Part shown: positions 63,948 to 64,000 of the stretch, one piece after another | Layout of the letters: each line of letters opens with the position of its first letter | Numbering within the stretch: position 1 is the first letter of the stretch | Assembly: GCF_003385185.1 (NCBI RefSeq) | Contig: NZ_PQHZ01000006.1 | Span: 160,006-224,005 of the forward strand | Direction: 5' to 3' | Length of the DNA: 64,000 nucleotides | From: Amycolatopsis palatopharyngis | GTDB taxonomy: Bacteria; Actinomycetota; Actinomycetes; Mycobacteriales; Pseudonocardiaceae | Translations under genes and position numbers: made by a program | The notes under the pieces: generated by a model | What the model was told of the DNA's origin: nothing | The model's input: only the letters and a program-made list of their open reading frames with translations | Database searches by the model: none

Positions 63948-64000
63948 CCCACCCTCCACTCCGTCTTGCACCCCACCCACTCCCACCCCACCCCCTCTCA

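Overview
The window looks like chromosomal DNA of a high-GC actinomycete, most likely of the Pseudonocardiaceae (Amycolatopsis/Saccharomonospora/Prauserella type). This rests on the codon use, frequent GTG starts, ATGA/GTGA stop-start overlaps, the PPE/WXG-like + DUF3558 lipoprotein + small ESX-associated trio, a DUF6480 protein and a sunset-domain protein. The lineage is inferred from gene content; no ribosomal RNA is present. No insertion sequence, phage or CRISPR array was seen.

Layout. 0-14.6 kb is mostly housekeeping: the type VII-secretion-like trio (cut by the left edge), a secreted lipoprotein, a polyprenyl diphosphate synthase, a membrane-anchored sunset-domain protein, the 2-oxoacid:ferredoxin oxidoreductase korAB, an enoyl-CoA hydratase, a divergent Lrp regulator/dimethylargininase pair, and a four-gene Mn/Zn ABC importer with a palindrome over its promoter. 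14.8-46 kb is a surface-polysaccharide island in two convergent arms. The plus-strand arm (14.8-26.8 kb) has ten genes overlapping stop-to-start and an eleventh after a short gap. They encode sugar-nucleotide synthesis and tailoring (C-methyltransferase, nucleotidyltransferase, PIG-L deacetylase, NAD-dependent epimerase, RfbC-like epimerase, class III aminotransferase), a DUF4910 peptidase-like protein, a flippase, a GT2 glycosyltransferase, a pyruvyltransferase-like protein and a beta-helix protein. The minus-strand arm (45.8 down to 28.8 kb) holds an AlgD-like sugar-nucleotide dehydrogenase and a GT4, then, after a terminator, two Wzz proteins, asparagine synthase, a fused dehydrogenase/Gfo-Idh enzyme, heparinase II/III, a second beta-helix protein, an O-antigen-ligase-like protein, a GT4 and a nucleotidyltransferase.

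Where the arms meet lies a small cassette: a PqqD-like protein, a lasso-peptide B2-type transglutaminase-like protein, the front of an HPr-kinase-like gene and, on the other strand, the nucleotidyltransferase. It appears to be decaying. The kinase gene carries an 8-bp tandem duplication that shifts the frame and it ends before any P-loop. The nucleotidyltransferase has a one-base insertion in a G/C run. A 21-bp tandem repeat lies between them, and a related array recurs at 52.3 kb.

46-64 kb is mixed: a BtrH-domain protein, an LLM flavin/F420 oxidoreductase, a secreted beta-propeller, HtpX, rfbA, a secreted sialidase-like protein, YajQ, tRNA-Tyr, a PduO-type adenosyltransferase, a BCCT transporter, a flavodoxin-fold oxidoreductase, and a MacAB-like operon (lipoprotein, adaptor, ATPase, permease). 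That operon is divergent from a two-component system with which it shares a control region containing direct repeats. Thioredoxin and an IclR regulator end the window.

Two families of short dispersed repeats occur between genes: palindromes with the core CTTTCCCGGGAAAG (four copies) and the 21-bp tandem unit (two arrays).
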